Under the pieces are notes generated by a model. It was not told where the DNA came from, searched no databases, and was given only the letters and a program-made list of their open reading frames with translations. A stretch of 64,000 bases of DNA from Shewanella sp. UCD-KL21. GTDB lineage: Bacteria; Pseudomonadota; Gammaproteobacteria; Enterobacterales; Shewanellaceae. Shown one piece after another: positions 10,175 to 19,802 of this stretch. Position 1 is the stretch's first letter. Every line of letters starts with the position of its first letter. Both the position numbers and the translations under genes were made by a program. The stretch spans positions 87,789 to 151,788 of the forward strand of contig NZ_MPHK01000005.1 of NCBI RefSeq assembly GCF_001957135.1, given 5' to 3'.

Positions 10175-12004
10175 TTACTCGCTGTCGCGTGGCTTACGTG
10201 GACGGTCGCTACGAGGACGGTCACTACGTGGACGATCACCACGAGGGCGGTCGCTACGAGCACGGTCACTACGTGGACGACGTGGTGCTTCAGCTGGGAA
10301 AGAGGCATCACTCGCTTCACGAATGTTTAATGCTTTACCACAAACACGTACTTTTCTTAAATGGCCTAGTACATCTTTTGGCATGCCGTCTGGCAAGTCA
10401 ATTGAAGTAACTTGATCAAATAATTGAATTTGACCAATGAACTGGCTGTCAATGTTTGCTTCGTTAGCGATAGCGCCAACGATATTACCAACACCAACAC
10501 CGTTATCACGACCTACATCGATTACGTAACGACACATTTTAACGTCAGGCTTATCTTTCAGGCCTTCAGCGCTACCAAAGCTTGTTGGCAATGGACGGCT
10601 GCCGCGTGAATCACGACGAGGACGCTCACGACCAGCGTCGCGAGGACCACGATCATCACGGTCACGTGAATCACGTTGACGCTCTTGAATCGCAGGAAGT
10701 TGTAATGGACGCTCAGCCTGTACTTGTTGAAGTAATGCTGCTGCAAGTAAGTCTGTGTCAATTTCAAGCTGCTGACATAACTGAGCCACTGCATTTTTCA
10801 TGAAATCTAAGTCACCGTTAACGGTTTCTTGGATTTGCTCACCTAAGCGTGATAAACGACGCTCAGCAACAGTTTCTGGGCTAGGTACTTTCATTGGCGA
10901 GATACGGCTGTTCGTTGCACGTTCGATAGTGCGAAGCATACGCATTTCACGGTTGGTAACGAAAAGAATTGCCATACCAGTACGACCAGCACGACCTGTA
11001 CGGCCAATACGGTGTACATAAGCTTCTGAATCATATGGGATATCGTAGTTAACTACGTGACCAATACGTTCAACGTCAAGACCACGGGCCGCAACGTCAG
11101 TAGCAATTAGGATGTCTAACTTGCCGCGTTTAAGCTGGTCAACAGCACGTTCACGGGCTTGTTGGTTCATATCACCGTGTAATGGTGAAGATGCATAGCC
11201 GCGAGCTTCAAGTTTTTCAGCAAGTTCAACACAGCTGTTACGGGTACGTACGAAGATGATAATACCTTCAGTATTTTCAACTTCTAAAACACGTACTAAC
11301 GCTTCAAGTTTGTTGTGTTGTGATACTTGAACATAACGCTGATCAATTGACTCAACAGTAGTATGGCTAGCTGCAATACTAATATGAACAGGGTCGTTTA
11401 AGTGCTTGTTCGCAACGCGCTTGATTTGCTCTGGCATAGTCGCAGAGAAAAGCGCAAGTTGGCTGTCTTTTGGTTTGTGCTCAAGAACCCATTCGATATC
11501 ATCGATGAAGCCCATTTTTAGCATTTCATCAGCTTCATCAAGAACAAGTGCTTGTAGTGCATCAAGTTTAAGAGTGCCACGACGCATGTGGTCCATAACA
11601 CGACCCGGCGTACCAACAACAACTTGTGGGCCACGACGTAGCGCACTTAATTGTTGATGCATGCTTTGACCACCGTAAATAGGTAGTACATGGAAGCCTT
11701 TCATGTGTTTAGCGTAGCTTCCAAATGCTTCAGCAACCTGAACAGCAAGTTCACGTGTTGGTGCAAGCACTAGGATTTGAGGAGCATTCAGCTTTTGGTC
11801 AACATTACTCAGTAAAGGCAGTGCGAAAGCACCTGTTTTACCTGTACCTGTTTGAGCTTGGCCTAAAATATCTTTACCTTCCATTAAAGGATCGATACTA
11901 GCAGACTGAATTGGAGTTGGTTTTTCGTAACCTAGATCGTCAAGGGCACGAAGCAAATTCTCGGATAAACCAAGTTCGCGGAAAGTTCTTTCATCGGATG
12001 ACAT
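10175..12004 (-). CDS. deaD: ATP-dependent DEAD-box RNA helicase DeaD/CsdA
   Basis: 609 aa. Q motif near residues 8-33, Walker A AQTGTGKT at 50-57, DEAD at 156-159, SAT at 187-189 and HRIGRTGR at 331-338 give a complete helicase core. A DbpA-type RNA-binding fold follows at about 490-562, and the protein ends in a basic tail of RSDRPR-type repeats (575-609), plus an RD/RG-rich linker at 443-470. It unwinds structured RNA in ribosome assembly and mRNA turnover, and is classically needed in the cold. The tail is encoded by 12- to 18-base tandem repeats at about 10184-10290. A TATAAT box and leader hairpin upstream suggest post-transcriptional control. Confidence 0.96.
   Translation of the reverse strand: MSSDERTFRELGLSENLLRALDDLGYEKPTPIQSASIDPLMEGKDILGQAQTGTGKTGAFALPLLSNVDQKLNAPQILVLAPTRELAVQVAEAFGSYAKHMKGFHVLPIYGGQSMHQQLSALRRGPQVVVGTPGRVMDHMRRGTLKLDALQALVLDEADEMLKMGFIDDIEWVLEHKPKDSQLALFSATMPEQIKRVANKHLNDPVHISIAASHTTVESIDQRYVQVSQHNKLEALVRVLEVENTEGIIIFVRTRNSCVELAEKLEARGYASSPLHGDMNQQARERAVDQLKRGKLDILIATDVAARGLDVERIGHVVNYDIPYDSEAYVHRIGRTGRAGRTGMAILFVTNREMRMLRTIERATNSRISPMKVPSPETVAERRLSRLGEQIQETVNGDLDFMKNAVAQLCQQLEIDTDLLAAALLQQVQAERPLQLPAIQERQRDSRDRDDRGPRDAGRERPRRDSRGSRPLPTSFGSAEGLKDKPDVKMCRYVIDVGRDNGVGVGNIVGAIANEANIDSQFIGQIQLFDQVTSIDLPDGMPKDVLGHLRKVRVCGKALNIREASDASFPAEAPRRPRSDRARSDRPRGDRPRSDRPRSDRPRKPRDSE
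10184..10290 (-). repeat. In-gene tandem repeat encoding the RSDRPR tail of DeaD
   Basis: Repeats of roughly CTACGTGGACGGTCA (plus strand) alternate through the last 35 codons of deaD. They encode repeated Arg-Ser-Asp-Arg-Pro-Arg units. All changes seen keep the frame. Confidence 0.75.
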
Positions 12005-12327
12005 TGAGTTGTAGCCTTGTGGATGCGTACGAAGTTATTGGCATTCGTACTAGAGTTTCACAGACAGAAAATCAACCCCGTGTCGATTTCCCGCGTCAAA
12101 GGGGCGATATTATAGCAAGCTTTGGCCTCGTTGACTATCTAATTTTAACAAATAACTAAAATTGGCCTGATTATTGTAGTGCTTATTGAGCGATTAACTA
12201 AGTTATTTTTGAGGTAATTAACCAGAACCGGTTATTCATGGCCGTGATTCATTTAATCGATATATTATCGCCGATAAACAAGCCTTTTTCGAAAATGCTG
12301 TGGCGGCAATCGCCCTGAGCTCAATTT
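12005..12327 (-). promoter_or_regulatory. deaD leader and promoter region
   Basis: No gene is visible in these 323 bases. Reading the minus strand, a perfect TATAAT (plus 12109-12114) with a poor TAGTCA -35 would start RNA about 100 bases before the deaD ATG. Within that leader GTACGAA (12027-12033) pairs with TTCGTAC (12044-12050), 23 bases from the start codon. The part from 12160 to 12327 shows nothing I can identify. Confidence 0.45.
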
Positions 12328-13368
12328 CTAGCGCTTTGTAATGATGCGCTGTTTATCCAGTTTAACTAGCGTGAATGCCGTTTCAGTGACAGCGGCTAAA
12401 AAGTCAAAATCGATAGTCTCTATGGTGTCTTCTGCAGTGTGGTATTGCTTGTGGGTTGGCACGCCTAAATAGAGCCAAGGAATACCGGCTTTGTGAAACG
12501 GGTAATGATCTGATGCCCGCAGCCAATTAATTTTGAGCATACTGCCATCATTTAGCCTTGAACGACTCTGCCTCACACATAGATTATTGTCGTTTTGGAG
12601 TTGGTGTTTTATCTGCGTAAATTGAGATAGATTTTGCTCACCTTCAATATAGATGGCTTTGGGCCTAGAAGGGTGGCCAATCATGTCTAGGTTTAGCGAC
12701 ATTTCTAGCTGCATATCGGGCAGTTTTAACAGTTGCTGAACTAGCGCGTATGAGCCAAATAACCCCGGTTCTTCAGCATCGGTGGCCACTAGCATTAAAT
12801 TAACCGCCGGATCGCCATCTTGCTGCCATTGCTTTGCAATCGCGAGCATGGCGGCAATGCCTGAAGCGTTATCATCAGCACCTGCATAGACTTTGCTGCC
12901 ACGACTGCCTAAATGGTCATAGTGGGCGGTAATAATGCGCCAGCGCTGGGATGCTTGCTTTGATTGGATAGTGGCAATGAGGTTTATTCCCTGTTTATCA
13001 GCAAAGTTTTGCCGATAAATAAATGGCACCGCAAAGTCGTTTTGCCAAGGTGATAACCCCAGTTCAATAAAGCGCGCACTTAGGTATTGGCGGGTTTTTT
13101 CTACGCCTATGGTATTGGTTTTACGGCCAGCAAAATCATCACTGGTTAATGTGCGAATATCCTCGATGAGCTGATTTTTATCAGCCCATTGACTGGAAGT
13201 ATCATTACCACAGTTTTGCGAGGCGCAGCCGCTTAGCAATAAGCACAATGCCACAGGCGTCAATCTCATGGATACAGTGAAACAGGGTGGTTTTTGAAAA
13301 TGACATTTTTGCAGAAATGATTTTATTACCGAGGATAGATAAGCCAGAGTATTTTGGTAAAATTCCAT
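12328..13368 (-). CDS. M28-family zinc aminopeptidase, probable lipoprotein
   Basis: 346 aa from the first ATG. Zinc-site residues of M28 are all present: His149 (AHYDH), Asp165 (GADDN), Glu199/Glu200 (DAEEPG), Asp228 (NLDMIG) and His310 (QYHTAED). The enzyme should cleave N-terminal residues from peptides. A lipobox LLSGC (Cys48) follows a hydrophobic stretch, pointing to a membrane-anchored periplasmic enzyme. The start is ambiguous: ATG at 13368 has a good GAGGG site, but the lipoprotein signal begins only at Met34 (13269), which has no clear site. The upstream 33 residues would be an unusually long n-region. It is monocistronic, between deaD and uvrA. Confidence 0.85.
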   Translation of the reverse strand: MEFYQNTLAYLSSVIKSFLQKCHFQKPPCFTVSMRLTPVALCLLLSGCASQNCGNDTSSQWADKNQLIEDIRTLTSDDFAGRKTNTIGVEKTRQYLSARFIELGLSPWQNDFAVPFIYRQNFADKQGINLIATIQSKQASQRWRIITAHYDHLGSRGSKVYAGADDNASGIAAMLAIAKQWQQDGDPAVNLMLVATDAEEPGLFGSYALVQQLLKLPDMQLEMSLNLDMIGHPSRPKAIYIEGEQNLSQFTQIKHQLQNDNNLCVRQSRSRLNDGSMLKINWLRASDHYPFHKAGIPWLYLGVPTHKQYHTAEDTIETIDFDFLAAVTETAFTLVKLDKQRIITKR

Positions 13369-13502
13369 TTATATCCCTCTGGCTTGATGAGTAAACTAAC
13401 TCAATGGTGCGAATACCGCTGTTGGTGCTATCTGTGCAATGACAAATAGCGCAATGACGAATAGATTAGCTACGGATAGTGCAATGACTAACAGTGTAAT
13501 CG

Positions 13503-16406
13503 CTATTTGGCGTTAGTGGCCTTCTTTGGTGGACTTTTCTTCACGCCACTTTTATTAGCGAGCTCTTTTTTAGCAACAGCCTTCTTGGTCAATAGCGGCT
13601 TTAAAAAGCTCGCCGTATGGGAGGTTTTATGTTTTGCCACCTCTTCAGGGGTTCCGCTTGCCAAAATAGTGCCGCCACCTGAGCCGCCTTCAGGGCCTAA
13701 ATCCACCAGCCAATCTGCCGTTTTAATCACATCAAGATTATGCTCAATGACCACTATGGTGTTGCCTTTGGCTTTTAAGCGATGCAGCACATCGAGTAGC
13801 AGTTGAATATCAGCAAAGTGCAAACCAGTAGTGGGCTCATCAAGAATGTAGAGGGTTTTACCTGTGTCACGCTTTGATAGCTCTTTTGCCAGTTTCACCC
13901 GCTGGGCCTCACCGCCGGACAGTGTTGTTGCACTTTGGCCTAAACAAATATATGCCAAGCCCACATCCACTAAGGTTTGCAGTTTTCTGGCGATAGCAGG
14001 GATCGGATCAAAGAACACCCTTGCTTCTTCAATGGTCATTTGCAGCACTTCGTGAATATTTTTGCCCTTGTATTTCACATCCAAGGTCTCGCGGTTATAA
14101 CGCTTACCTTTACAGGAGTCACAAGGCACATACACATCAGGTAAAAAGTGCATCTCAACCTTAATTAAGCCATCACCCTGACAGGCTTCACAGCGACCGC
14201 CTTTAACGTTAAACGAGAAACGACCCGGTAAGTAACCGCGGCTACGAGACTCTTGCGTTGCAGCAAATAACTCACGAATAGGAGTAAAGATGCCGGTGTA
14301 AGTGGCAGGGTTTGAACGCGGCGTTCGCCCGATCGGGCTTTGATCAATATCAACCACCTTATCGCATTGCTCCATGCCGGTAATGCTTTTATGGGCTGCG
14401 GGTTCATCAATGGTGGCGCCGTTTAGCATTCTGTGGGCAATTTTATAAAAGGTGTCGTTAATTAAGGTTGATTTACCCGAACCAGACACCCCAGTAACAC
14501 AGGTAAATAAACCAATAGGAATGGTTAAGTCGACATTTTTGAGGTTATTACCCGTGGCGCCGCACAGCTCAATGACTTTTTTGGGATCCATTGGGGTGCG
14601 TTTATCACTGATATGAATTTGTTTTTTACCGGAAATGTATTGTCCGGTGATGGATTCTTCACAATCTAAAATCGATTGCAGATCGCCGGAACAAATGATT
14701 TCGCCGCCGTGAACGCCTGCGCCGGGGCCAATATCAATCACATGATCAGCCATGCGAATGGCATCTTCATCGTGCTCAACCACAATCACGGTATTACCGA
14801 GATCACGCAGGTGAATTAGCGTTTGCAATAAACGTTCGTTATCGCGCTGATGCAAGCCAATTGAAGGCTCATCCAGCACGTACATCACGCCCACAAGGCC
14901 AGCGCCAATTTGGCTGGCTAAGCGAATACGCTGAGCTTCACCACCTGATAAGGTATCGGCTGAGCGATCTAAGCTTAGGTAGTTAAGGCCGACATTGACC
15001 AAGAAGCCTAAACGATCGCCAACTTCTTTAAGAATTTTTTCAGCGATCTGGGCTTTTTGCCCTTCGAATTTAATCTCAGTGAAGTAGCTCATGGCTTCAC
15101 CGATGGACCACTGAGTCAGCTGCGGTAAGTTTAACTCGCCAATAAATACGTTGCGGGCTTCTTCACGTAAACGCGAGCCGTCACAGCTTTTACAGGATTG
15201 GGTATTAATAAACTTTGATAGCTCTTCACGTACCGAGTTACTTTCTGTTTCGCGGTAGCGGCGATCCATATTATTGAGGATGCCTTCAAAAGGGTGATTA
15301 CGAATAACCACATCACCACGATCGTTAATGTACTTAAAGGCAATATTTTGCTTACCTGAGCCAGATAGAATAATTTTTTGTACTTTAGCGCTTAACTGTT
15401 CAAAGGGGGTTTCGACATCAAATTTATAATGTTCAGCTAAGGAGCTGAGCATTTGGAAGTAATAGAAATTACGTTTATCCCAGCCTCTAATGGCGCCGCC
15501 TGCTAATGACAGCTCGCTATTGGCAATCACTCTTTCTGCATCAAAGTATTGCTGCACACCTAAACCATCGCAGGTTTGACAAGCGCCAGCGGGATTATTG
15601 AATGAGAAAATACGTGGCTCAAGCTCTGCCATGGAGTAGCCACAATATGGACAGGCAAAGTTCGCCGAGAACATCAGCTCGTCGGCTTCTCCGGCCATGT
15701 CGGCAATAATGGCAATACCGCCTGATAACTCTAAGGTTGTTTCAAAAGATTCTGCTAAGCGCTGTTTTAAATCATCACGCACTTTAAAGCGATCGACCAC
15801 CACTTCAATGGTGTGCTTAACATGTAGCTCAAGGGTTGGCGGATCGGATAAATCACAAACCTCACCGTCAATTCTGGCGCGCACATAACCTTGGGCAGCC
15901 AGACTTTCGAGTAATTTTACATGTTCACCTTTACGGGCTTTGACCACGGGTGCCAATAGCATTTGGCGACTGCCTTCAGGCAGTTCCAATACTTTATCTA
16001 CCATTTGGCTGACCGTTTGTGCGGTTAACGCCTGACCATGGGTTGGGCAGCGTGGCTCACCAACACGGGCAAATAGCAGCCTAAGATAATCATAAATCTC
16101 AGTGATGGTACCCACGGTTGAACGTGGATTATGGGACGTGGATTTTTGCTCAATTGAAATAGCAGGACTTAAGCCTTCGATATGATCCACATCAGGCTTT
16201 TCCATCAAACTTAAAAACTGGCGCGCATAGGCTGATAATGACTCAACATAACGGCGCTGGCCTTCGGCATATAAGGTATCAAAGGCTAACGAAGACTTAC
16301 CTGAGCCAGATAGACCGGTAATGACAATAAGCTTGTCTCGGGGGATGGTTAAATCAAAGTTTTTAAGATTGTGGGTTCGTGCACCGCGAATTTCAATGGT
16401 ATCCAT
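13503..16406 (-). CDS. uvrA: Excinuclease ABC subunit A
   Basis: 967 aa, about 25 longer than E. coli UvrA because of a Lys/Ala-rich C-terminal tail. Two ABC ATPase modules are seen: Walker [10 protein letters not shown] near residue 32 and GVSGSGKST near 640, each with LSGGEAQR. The zinc modules are intact (CPYC ... CQTC and CEAC ... CDSC). It is the damage-recognition subunit of nucleotide excision repair, which loads UvrB on distorted DNA. The upstream gap with a YajR-type MFS gene and then ssb is a conserved Shewanella/Vibrio arrangement. I did not find a full LexA box, only LexA-like half-sites in a tandem array. Confidence 0.97.
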   Translation of the reverse strand: MDTIEIRGARTHNLKNFDLTIPRDKLIVITGLSGSGKSSLAFDTLYAEGQRRYVESLSAYARQFLSLMEKPDVDHIEGLSPAISIEQKSTSHNPRSTVGTITEIYDYLRLLFARVGEPRCPTHGQALTAQTVSQMVDKVLELPEGSRQMLLAPVVKARKGEHVKLLESLAAQGYVRARIDGEVCDLSDPPTLELHVKHTIEVVVDRFKVRDDLKQRLAESFETTLELSGGIAIIADMAGEADELMFSANFACPYCGYSMAELEPRIFSFNNPAGACQTCDGLGVQQYFDAERVIANSELSLAGGAIRGWDKRNFYYFQMLSSLAEHYKFDVETPFEQLSAKVQKIILSGSGKQNIAFKYINDRGDVVIRNHPFEGILNNMDRRYRETESNSVREELSKFINTQSCKSCDGSRLREEARNVFIGELNLPQLTQWSIGEAMSYFTEIKFEGQKAQIAEKILKEVGDRLGFLVNVGLNYLSLDRSADTLSGGEAQRIRLASQIGAGLVGVMYVLDEPSIGLHQRDNERLLQTLIHLRDLGNTVIVVEHDEDAIRMADHVIDIGPGAGVHGGEIICSGDLQSILDCEESITGQYISGKKQIHISDKRTPMDPKKVIELCGATGNNLKNVDLTIPIGLFTCVTGVSGSGKSTLINDTFYKIAHRMLNGATIDEPAAHKSITGMEQCDKVVDIDQSPIGRTPRSNPATYTGIFTPIRELFAATQESRSRGYLPGRFSFNVKGGRCEACQGDGLIKVEMHFLPDVYVPCDSCKGKRYNRETLDVKYKGKNIHEVLQMTIEEARVFFDPIPAIARKLQTLVDVGLAYICLGQSATTLSGGEAQRVKLAKELSKRDTGKTLYILDEPTTGLHFADIQLLLDVLHRLKAKGNTIVVIEHNLDVIKTADWLVDLGPEGGSGGGTILASGTPEEVAKHKTSHTASFLKPLLTKKAVAKKELANKSGVKKSPPKKATNAK

Positions 16407-16501
16407 TCATCACTCTACAGGTTGTTTTAGCTACCTTGTCAAAGTAGCAAAATTTGAGTTAGCTTAGTAAATAGCCGTTAGTGTATCGTTAATCAACTGG
16501 C

Positions 16502-16549
16502 TTATACAGTATTTTATACAGTGTTTTATACAGTGTTTTATACAGTGTT
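16502..16549. repeat. Four tandem 12-bp repeats upstream of uvrA
   Basis: The units are TTATACAGTATT once and TTATACAGTGTT three times, head to tail. TATACAGT resembles one half of the LexA operator (CTGT-N8-ACAG), but all copies point the same way, so no standard palindromic operator is formed. They lie about 100-140 bases upstream of uvrA. Confidence 0.9.
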
Positions 16550-16693
16550 AATGGTACTGAATGTACGCAGGACGCCAGATTATTAGCAGCTGAAACCACA
16601 TAAAACGACTGGGATATAAAACACATTATAACCTGTTTGTTTAACCTTATTAACAAATACGACAAACAGTTGCATCTTGGTTCATTATTCCTT

Positions 16694-16721
16694 TTGAGCT
16701 AAATTAGAACGCTGTGATAAT
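16694..16721 (+). promoter_or_regulatory. Sigma-70-type promoter for the YajR-like MFS gene
   Basis: TTGAGC, a 16-base spacer and GATAAT, about 50 bases ahead of the ATG at 16770. Confidence 0.5.
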
Positions 16722-16769
16722 ATGCGCAACTCGCATTTTTCTATAGATACACAATTTAAGGGCAACTGA

Positions 16770-18137
16770 ATGGCCAACAATGGATTATCAGGCATTGAGA
16801 AGAAAGTCGCGTTTTCGTTAGCCAGCGTGTTTGGTTTACGAATGATGGGCTTATTCATGATCATGCCCGTATTCGCGCTTTACGGCCAACATTTAGAGGG
16901 TTTTTCACCTTTATGGGTGGGTATCGCTATCGGTGCTTATGGCTTGACCCAAGCGGTGTTACAAATTCCCATGGGCATGTTGTCAGATAAATATGGCCGT
17001 AAGCCGATTATTTTGGCTGGGCTGGTGGTGTTTGCTATAGGCAGCGTGGTTGCTGCCATGTCAGATCATATTTATGGCGTTGTGCTTGGCCGAGCCATTC
17101 AAGGGATGGGCGCCATTGCCGCAGCAGTGTTAGCGCTGGCCGCCGACTTAACCCGTGATGAGCAACGCACTAAAGTGATGGCCATTATTGGCATGTGTAT
17201 TGGTTTCTCGTTTGCATTGTCATTGCTTGCTGGGCCGATAGTTGCCCAATATGCAGGCTTAGAAGGGCTATTCTTTTTAACCGCTATCTTAGCGGTGGTA
17301 GGCATGATCATTGTGCAGGTGTTGGTGCCTAACCCAGTATCACAAGCGCCTAAAGGCGATACTGTTGCTACGCCCACTAAATTAAAGCGGATGTTAATGG
17401 ACCCGCAACTGTTCAGGCTCGATGCGGGGATTTTTATTCTGCATTTAGTGCTGACTGCGGTGTTTGTGGCCTTGCCACTGGATTTGGTCGACGCTGGTTT
17501 AGTCAAAGAAAAACACTGGATGCTGTATTTCCCTGCCTTTATCGGGGCGTTTTTCTTAATGGTGCCGTTAATTATTATTGGCGTTAAACGTAACAACACC
17601 AAAACCATGTTCCAAATATCACTAATGATCATGATGCTGGCATTAGCAGCTATGGGATCTTATGCTGATAACCTATGGGTATTAAGCGCCGCTGTGGTGT
17701 TATTTTTTACTGGATTTAATTATCTTGAAGCGTCACTGCCCAGTTTAATTGCTAAATTTTGTCCGGTGGGCGATAAAGGCTCAGCCATGGGCGTTTATTC
17801 CACTAGCCAATTTTTAGGGGCATTTTGTGGCGGTATGCTAGGTGGCGGAGCTTATCAGCTGGTTGGCGCTGCAGGGGTATTTTATGTGGCACTTGGACTG
17901 ATGTTTATTTGGTTATTATTAACCATAGGCATGGAAAAACCCGTACTGCTAAAAAGCTATACCCTTGAGGCACAAGTTAAAGATAGAAGTCATGCCAAAG
18001 ATATGGCAACCCAGCTATCACAGCTATCTGGGGTAGCAGAAGCCATTGTCGTCATGGAAGAGAAAGCAGCTTATTTGAAAGTTGATGATCAATTCGATTT
18101 GAGTGAAGCGCGAGCTGTGTTAGGCTCTGTCAATTAG
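16770..18137 (+). CDS. yajR: YajR-like MFS transporter with C-terminal YAM domain
   Basis: 455 aa. Twelve hydrophobic helices fill residues about 10-385, with the MFS motif-A loop GMLSDKYGRKP near residues 70-80 after helix 2. The cytosolic tail, about 395-455, has the ferredoxin-like YAM pattern (HAKDMATQLSQL ... EAIVVMEEKAAYLKV) known from E. coli YajR. It is a proton-driven efflux pump of unknown substrate in the inner membrane. It lies 65 bases before ssb on the same strand and may be co-transcribed with it. Confidence 0.88.
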   Translation: MANNGLSGIEKKVAFSLASVFGLRMMGLFMIMPVFALYGQHLEGFSPLWVGIAIGAYGLTQAVLQIPMGMLSDKYGRKPIILAGLVVFAIGSVVAAMSDHIYGVVLGRAIQGMGAIAAAVLALAADLTRDEQRTKVMAIIGMCIGFSFALSLLAGPIVAQYAGLEGLFFLTAILAVVGMIIVQVLVPNPVSQAPKGDTVATPTKLKRMLMDPQLFRLDAGIFILHLVLTAVFVALPLDLVDAGLVKEKHWMLYFPAFIGAFFLMVPLIIIGVKRNNTKTMFQISLMIMMLALAAMGSYADNLWVLSAAVVLFFTGFNYLEASLPSLIAKFCPVGDKGSAMGVYSTSQFLGAFCGGMLGGGAYQLVGAAGVFYVALGLMFIWLLLTIGMEKPVLLKSYTLEAQVKDRSHAKDMATQLSQLSGVAEAIVVMEEKAAYLKVDDQFDLSEARAVLGSVN

Positions 18138-18202
18138 ATCGTTTTGATCGCTCAGTTTTGTAATTTAGATTAGATAATAGATAAAATCGCAGGAGATTTT
18201 CG

Positions 18203-18925
18203 ATGGCCAGTCGTGGTGTAAATAAAGTAATTTTGGTTGGTAATTTAGGTAAAGATCCTGAAGTTCGTTACATGCCAAACGGTAATGCCGTAGCCAACTT
18301 TACTGTAGCTACAAGTGAAACTTGGAAAGACCAACAGGGTCAGCAGCAAGAGCGCACCGAGTGGCACAATATCGTCATGTACCGTCGTTTAGCTGAAGTT
18401 GCAGGCGAATACCTAAAGAAAGGTTCTAAAGTTTATTTAGAAGGCAAATTGCAAACCAGTAAATGGCAAGATCAGACTACAGGTCAAGATCGCTATAAAA
18501 CTGAAATCAATGCGATGGAAATGCAAATGCTTGATAGCCGCGGTCAAGGTGGTGGTCAGCAAGGTGGCATGAACCAAGGTTACGGTAACGCGCCGCAACA
18601 AAGTGCTCCTCAGCAAGCACAAGGGGGTTATGGTCAGCAGCAACAAGCTCAAGGTGGTTTCCAACAACCAGCTCAAGCGCAAAAGCCTGCTTATACGCCT
18701 AAGCCTCAAGCGCCAGTTCAGCAGCCTGCTCAACAAGCACAAGGTGGCTTCCAACAAGCGCCAGCTCAGCAACCTGCACAGGGTGGATATCAGCAAGCGG
18801 CTCCTGCACCGCAGCAAGGTGGTTTTCAACAACCAGCTCCAGCACAGCGCCCTGCGCCAACGCCACAGCCACAAAATACTACACCTGATTTAGGCGGCGA
18901 TTGGGATGATGATATCCCGTTTTAA
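18203..18925 (+). CDS. ssb: Single-stranded DNA-binding protein
   Basis: 240 aa, longer than E. coli SSB (178 aa). Residues 1-112 are the OB fold ([17 protein letters not shown] at the start; EWHNIVMY). A long Gln/Gly/Pro/Ala-rich disordered linker (about 113-228) follows, then the acidic partner-binding tip DDDIPF. It coats ssDNA in replication, repair and recombination. AGGAG lies 9 bases before the ATG. The expanded Q-rich linker is built from repeating [13 protein letters not shown] units, typical of Shewanella SSBs. Confidence 0.97.
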   Translation: MASRGVNKVILVGNLGKDPEVRYMPNGNAVANFTVATSETWKDQQGQQQERTEWHNIVMYRRLAEVAGEYLKKGSKVYLEGKLQTSKWQDQTTGQDRYKTEINAMEMQMLDSRGQGGGQQGGMNQGYGNAPQQSAPQQAQGGYGQQQQAQGGFQQPAQAQKPAYTPKPQAPVQQPAQQAQGGFQQAPAQQPAQGGYQQAAPAPQQGGFQQPAPAQRPAPTPQPQNTTPDLGGDWDDDIPF

Positions 18926-18956
18926 TTCACAGTAAATTTTGAATGTAGATTAAACT

Positions 18957-18986
18957 ATAAACCCAGCATATTTGCTGGGTTTTTTA
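18957..18986 (+). terminator. Rho-independent terminator after ssb
   Basis: An AACCCAGCA / TGCTGGGTT stem with a TATT loop, then six T. Confidence 0.88.
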
Positions 18987-19044
18987 TTGGTTATGGAATC
19001 GATTTACGTTAGTGGCAATCATCCGTCGTCATGACAAACTGCGA

Positions 19045-19452
19045 TCAACTGGCATTGTTAACCATGCCTTTTAAGACAATATTGTTATAGGTGACAAAGC
19101 CAATAATATTGCCTTGTTCAATGACAGGAGCTTTGTTGATCTGGAATTGATCAAATAAGCGGGCGGTATAGCGAATATCCATATCTGGGCATACTGACAT
19201 TACAGGCTTTATCATGATTTCATAAACATTAACCCGCTCTGGTGACTTATCAGTGGCTAATACTTTTCTGGCAATATCACTGAGTAACAATATGCCGTAT
19301 TCATCATGCTCATGGCGTTTGTTAATCACTAAAATAGTGACGTTTTTTGCCACTGCAATATTAATGGCTTCACTGACGGTAAGCAGGCCATCAATCATGG
19401 CGTAATCATTCATCAAAATATCACGGTTTTTTATTGGCGTTGATGGTTTCAT
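19045..19452 (-). CDS. CBS-domain protein of the DUF1538 operon
   Basis: 135 aa with two tandem CBS motifs (about residues 15-70 and 78-130; signatures LTVSEAINIAVAKNVTILVI and DIRYTARLFDQFQINKAPVI, each shown whole here at 20). CBS pairs bind adenine nucleotides and gate transporters or enzymes. Its ATG overlaps the stop of the PII-like gene as ATGA, and AAAGGA supplies the ribosome site. It is the last gene of a four-gene operon with two DUF1538 membrane proteins. I infer that it senses a nucleotide to adjust the exchanger; no direct evidence exists in the sequence. Confidence 0.82.
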   Translation of the reverse strand: MKPSTPIKNRDILMNDYAMIDGLLTVSEAINIAVAKNVTILVINKRHEHDEYGILLLSDIARKVLATDKSPERVNVYEIMIKPVMSVCPDMDIRYTARLFDQFQINKAPVIEQGNIIGFVTYNNIVLKGMVNNAS

Positions 19453-19799
19453 ATTTGATCCTTTATATCATCAGTGAGTTTTGCAACTTGGTGAGCAACA
19501 CCAACGGCATCTTCAACATCAATTTGAATAGCTATTCCTTGACCTGGATGGGTATTAAAGCCGCCCACCTCACAGATCGTTTCTAAAATATGTCGGCTCA
19601 TATGCTCTTCAACCAGCCATAAAATGACGTCTCGTTGTACATCTAAGCCCAGCCCCATGAAGGTTTTCTTTTTAGTTAGCCCTTCACCGCGTGCATGGTT
19701 AATTACAGTGGCACCAGTGGCGCCAGCTTCTCTGGCGGCATCCAGTACCGCTTCGGTACTAATATCATCAACAAAAGCGACAATTAATTTAAATCGCAT
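19449..19799 (-). CDS. PII-like signalling protein of the DUF1538 operon
   Basis: 116 aa with the ferredoxin-like beta-alpha-beta pattern of the PII superfamily: FKLIVAFVDDISTEAVLDAA at the start, GATVINHARGEG in the T-loop position, and GQGIAIQIDVEDAVG at the site where PII proteins have GKIFV-P-V. The T-loop is short and lacks the uridylylated Tyr context of GlnB/GlnK, so it should be a stand-alone ligand sensor rather than a nitrogen regulator. It sits 3 bases after the second DUF1538 gene (AAGGAG in the gap) and overlaps the CBS gene by 4 bases, so translation is probably coupled. Confidence 0.78.
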   Translation of the reverse strand: MRFKLIVAFVDDISTEAVLDAAREAGATGATVINHARGEGLTKKKTFMGLGLDVQRDVILWLVEEHMSRHILETICEVGGFNTHPGQGIAIQIDVEDAVGVAHQVAKLTDDIKDQI

Positions 19800-19802
19800 G
19801 GG

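Larger units (their letters stand above)
16407..16769. other. Divergent promoter region between uvrA and the YajR-like MFS
   Basis: 363 bases without a gene. It contains the 12-bp tandem array at 16502-16549 and a sigma-70-like promoter at 16694-16721. The remainder shows nothing further. Confidence 0.6.

Noticed and set aside
10116..10415. Plus-strand reading frame with SLRGR repeats opposite the end of deaD
   Set aside because: It is the antisense reading of the RSDRPR repeat codons of deaD and has no ribosome site or independent support.
16500..16580. LexA (SOS) operator between uvrA and the MFS gene
   Set aside because: Only same-direction half-sites are present; I could not place CTGT and ACAG at the required 8-base spacing.
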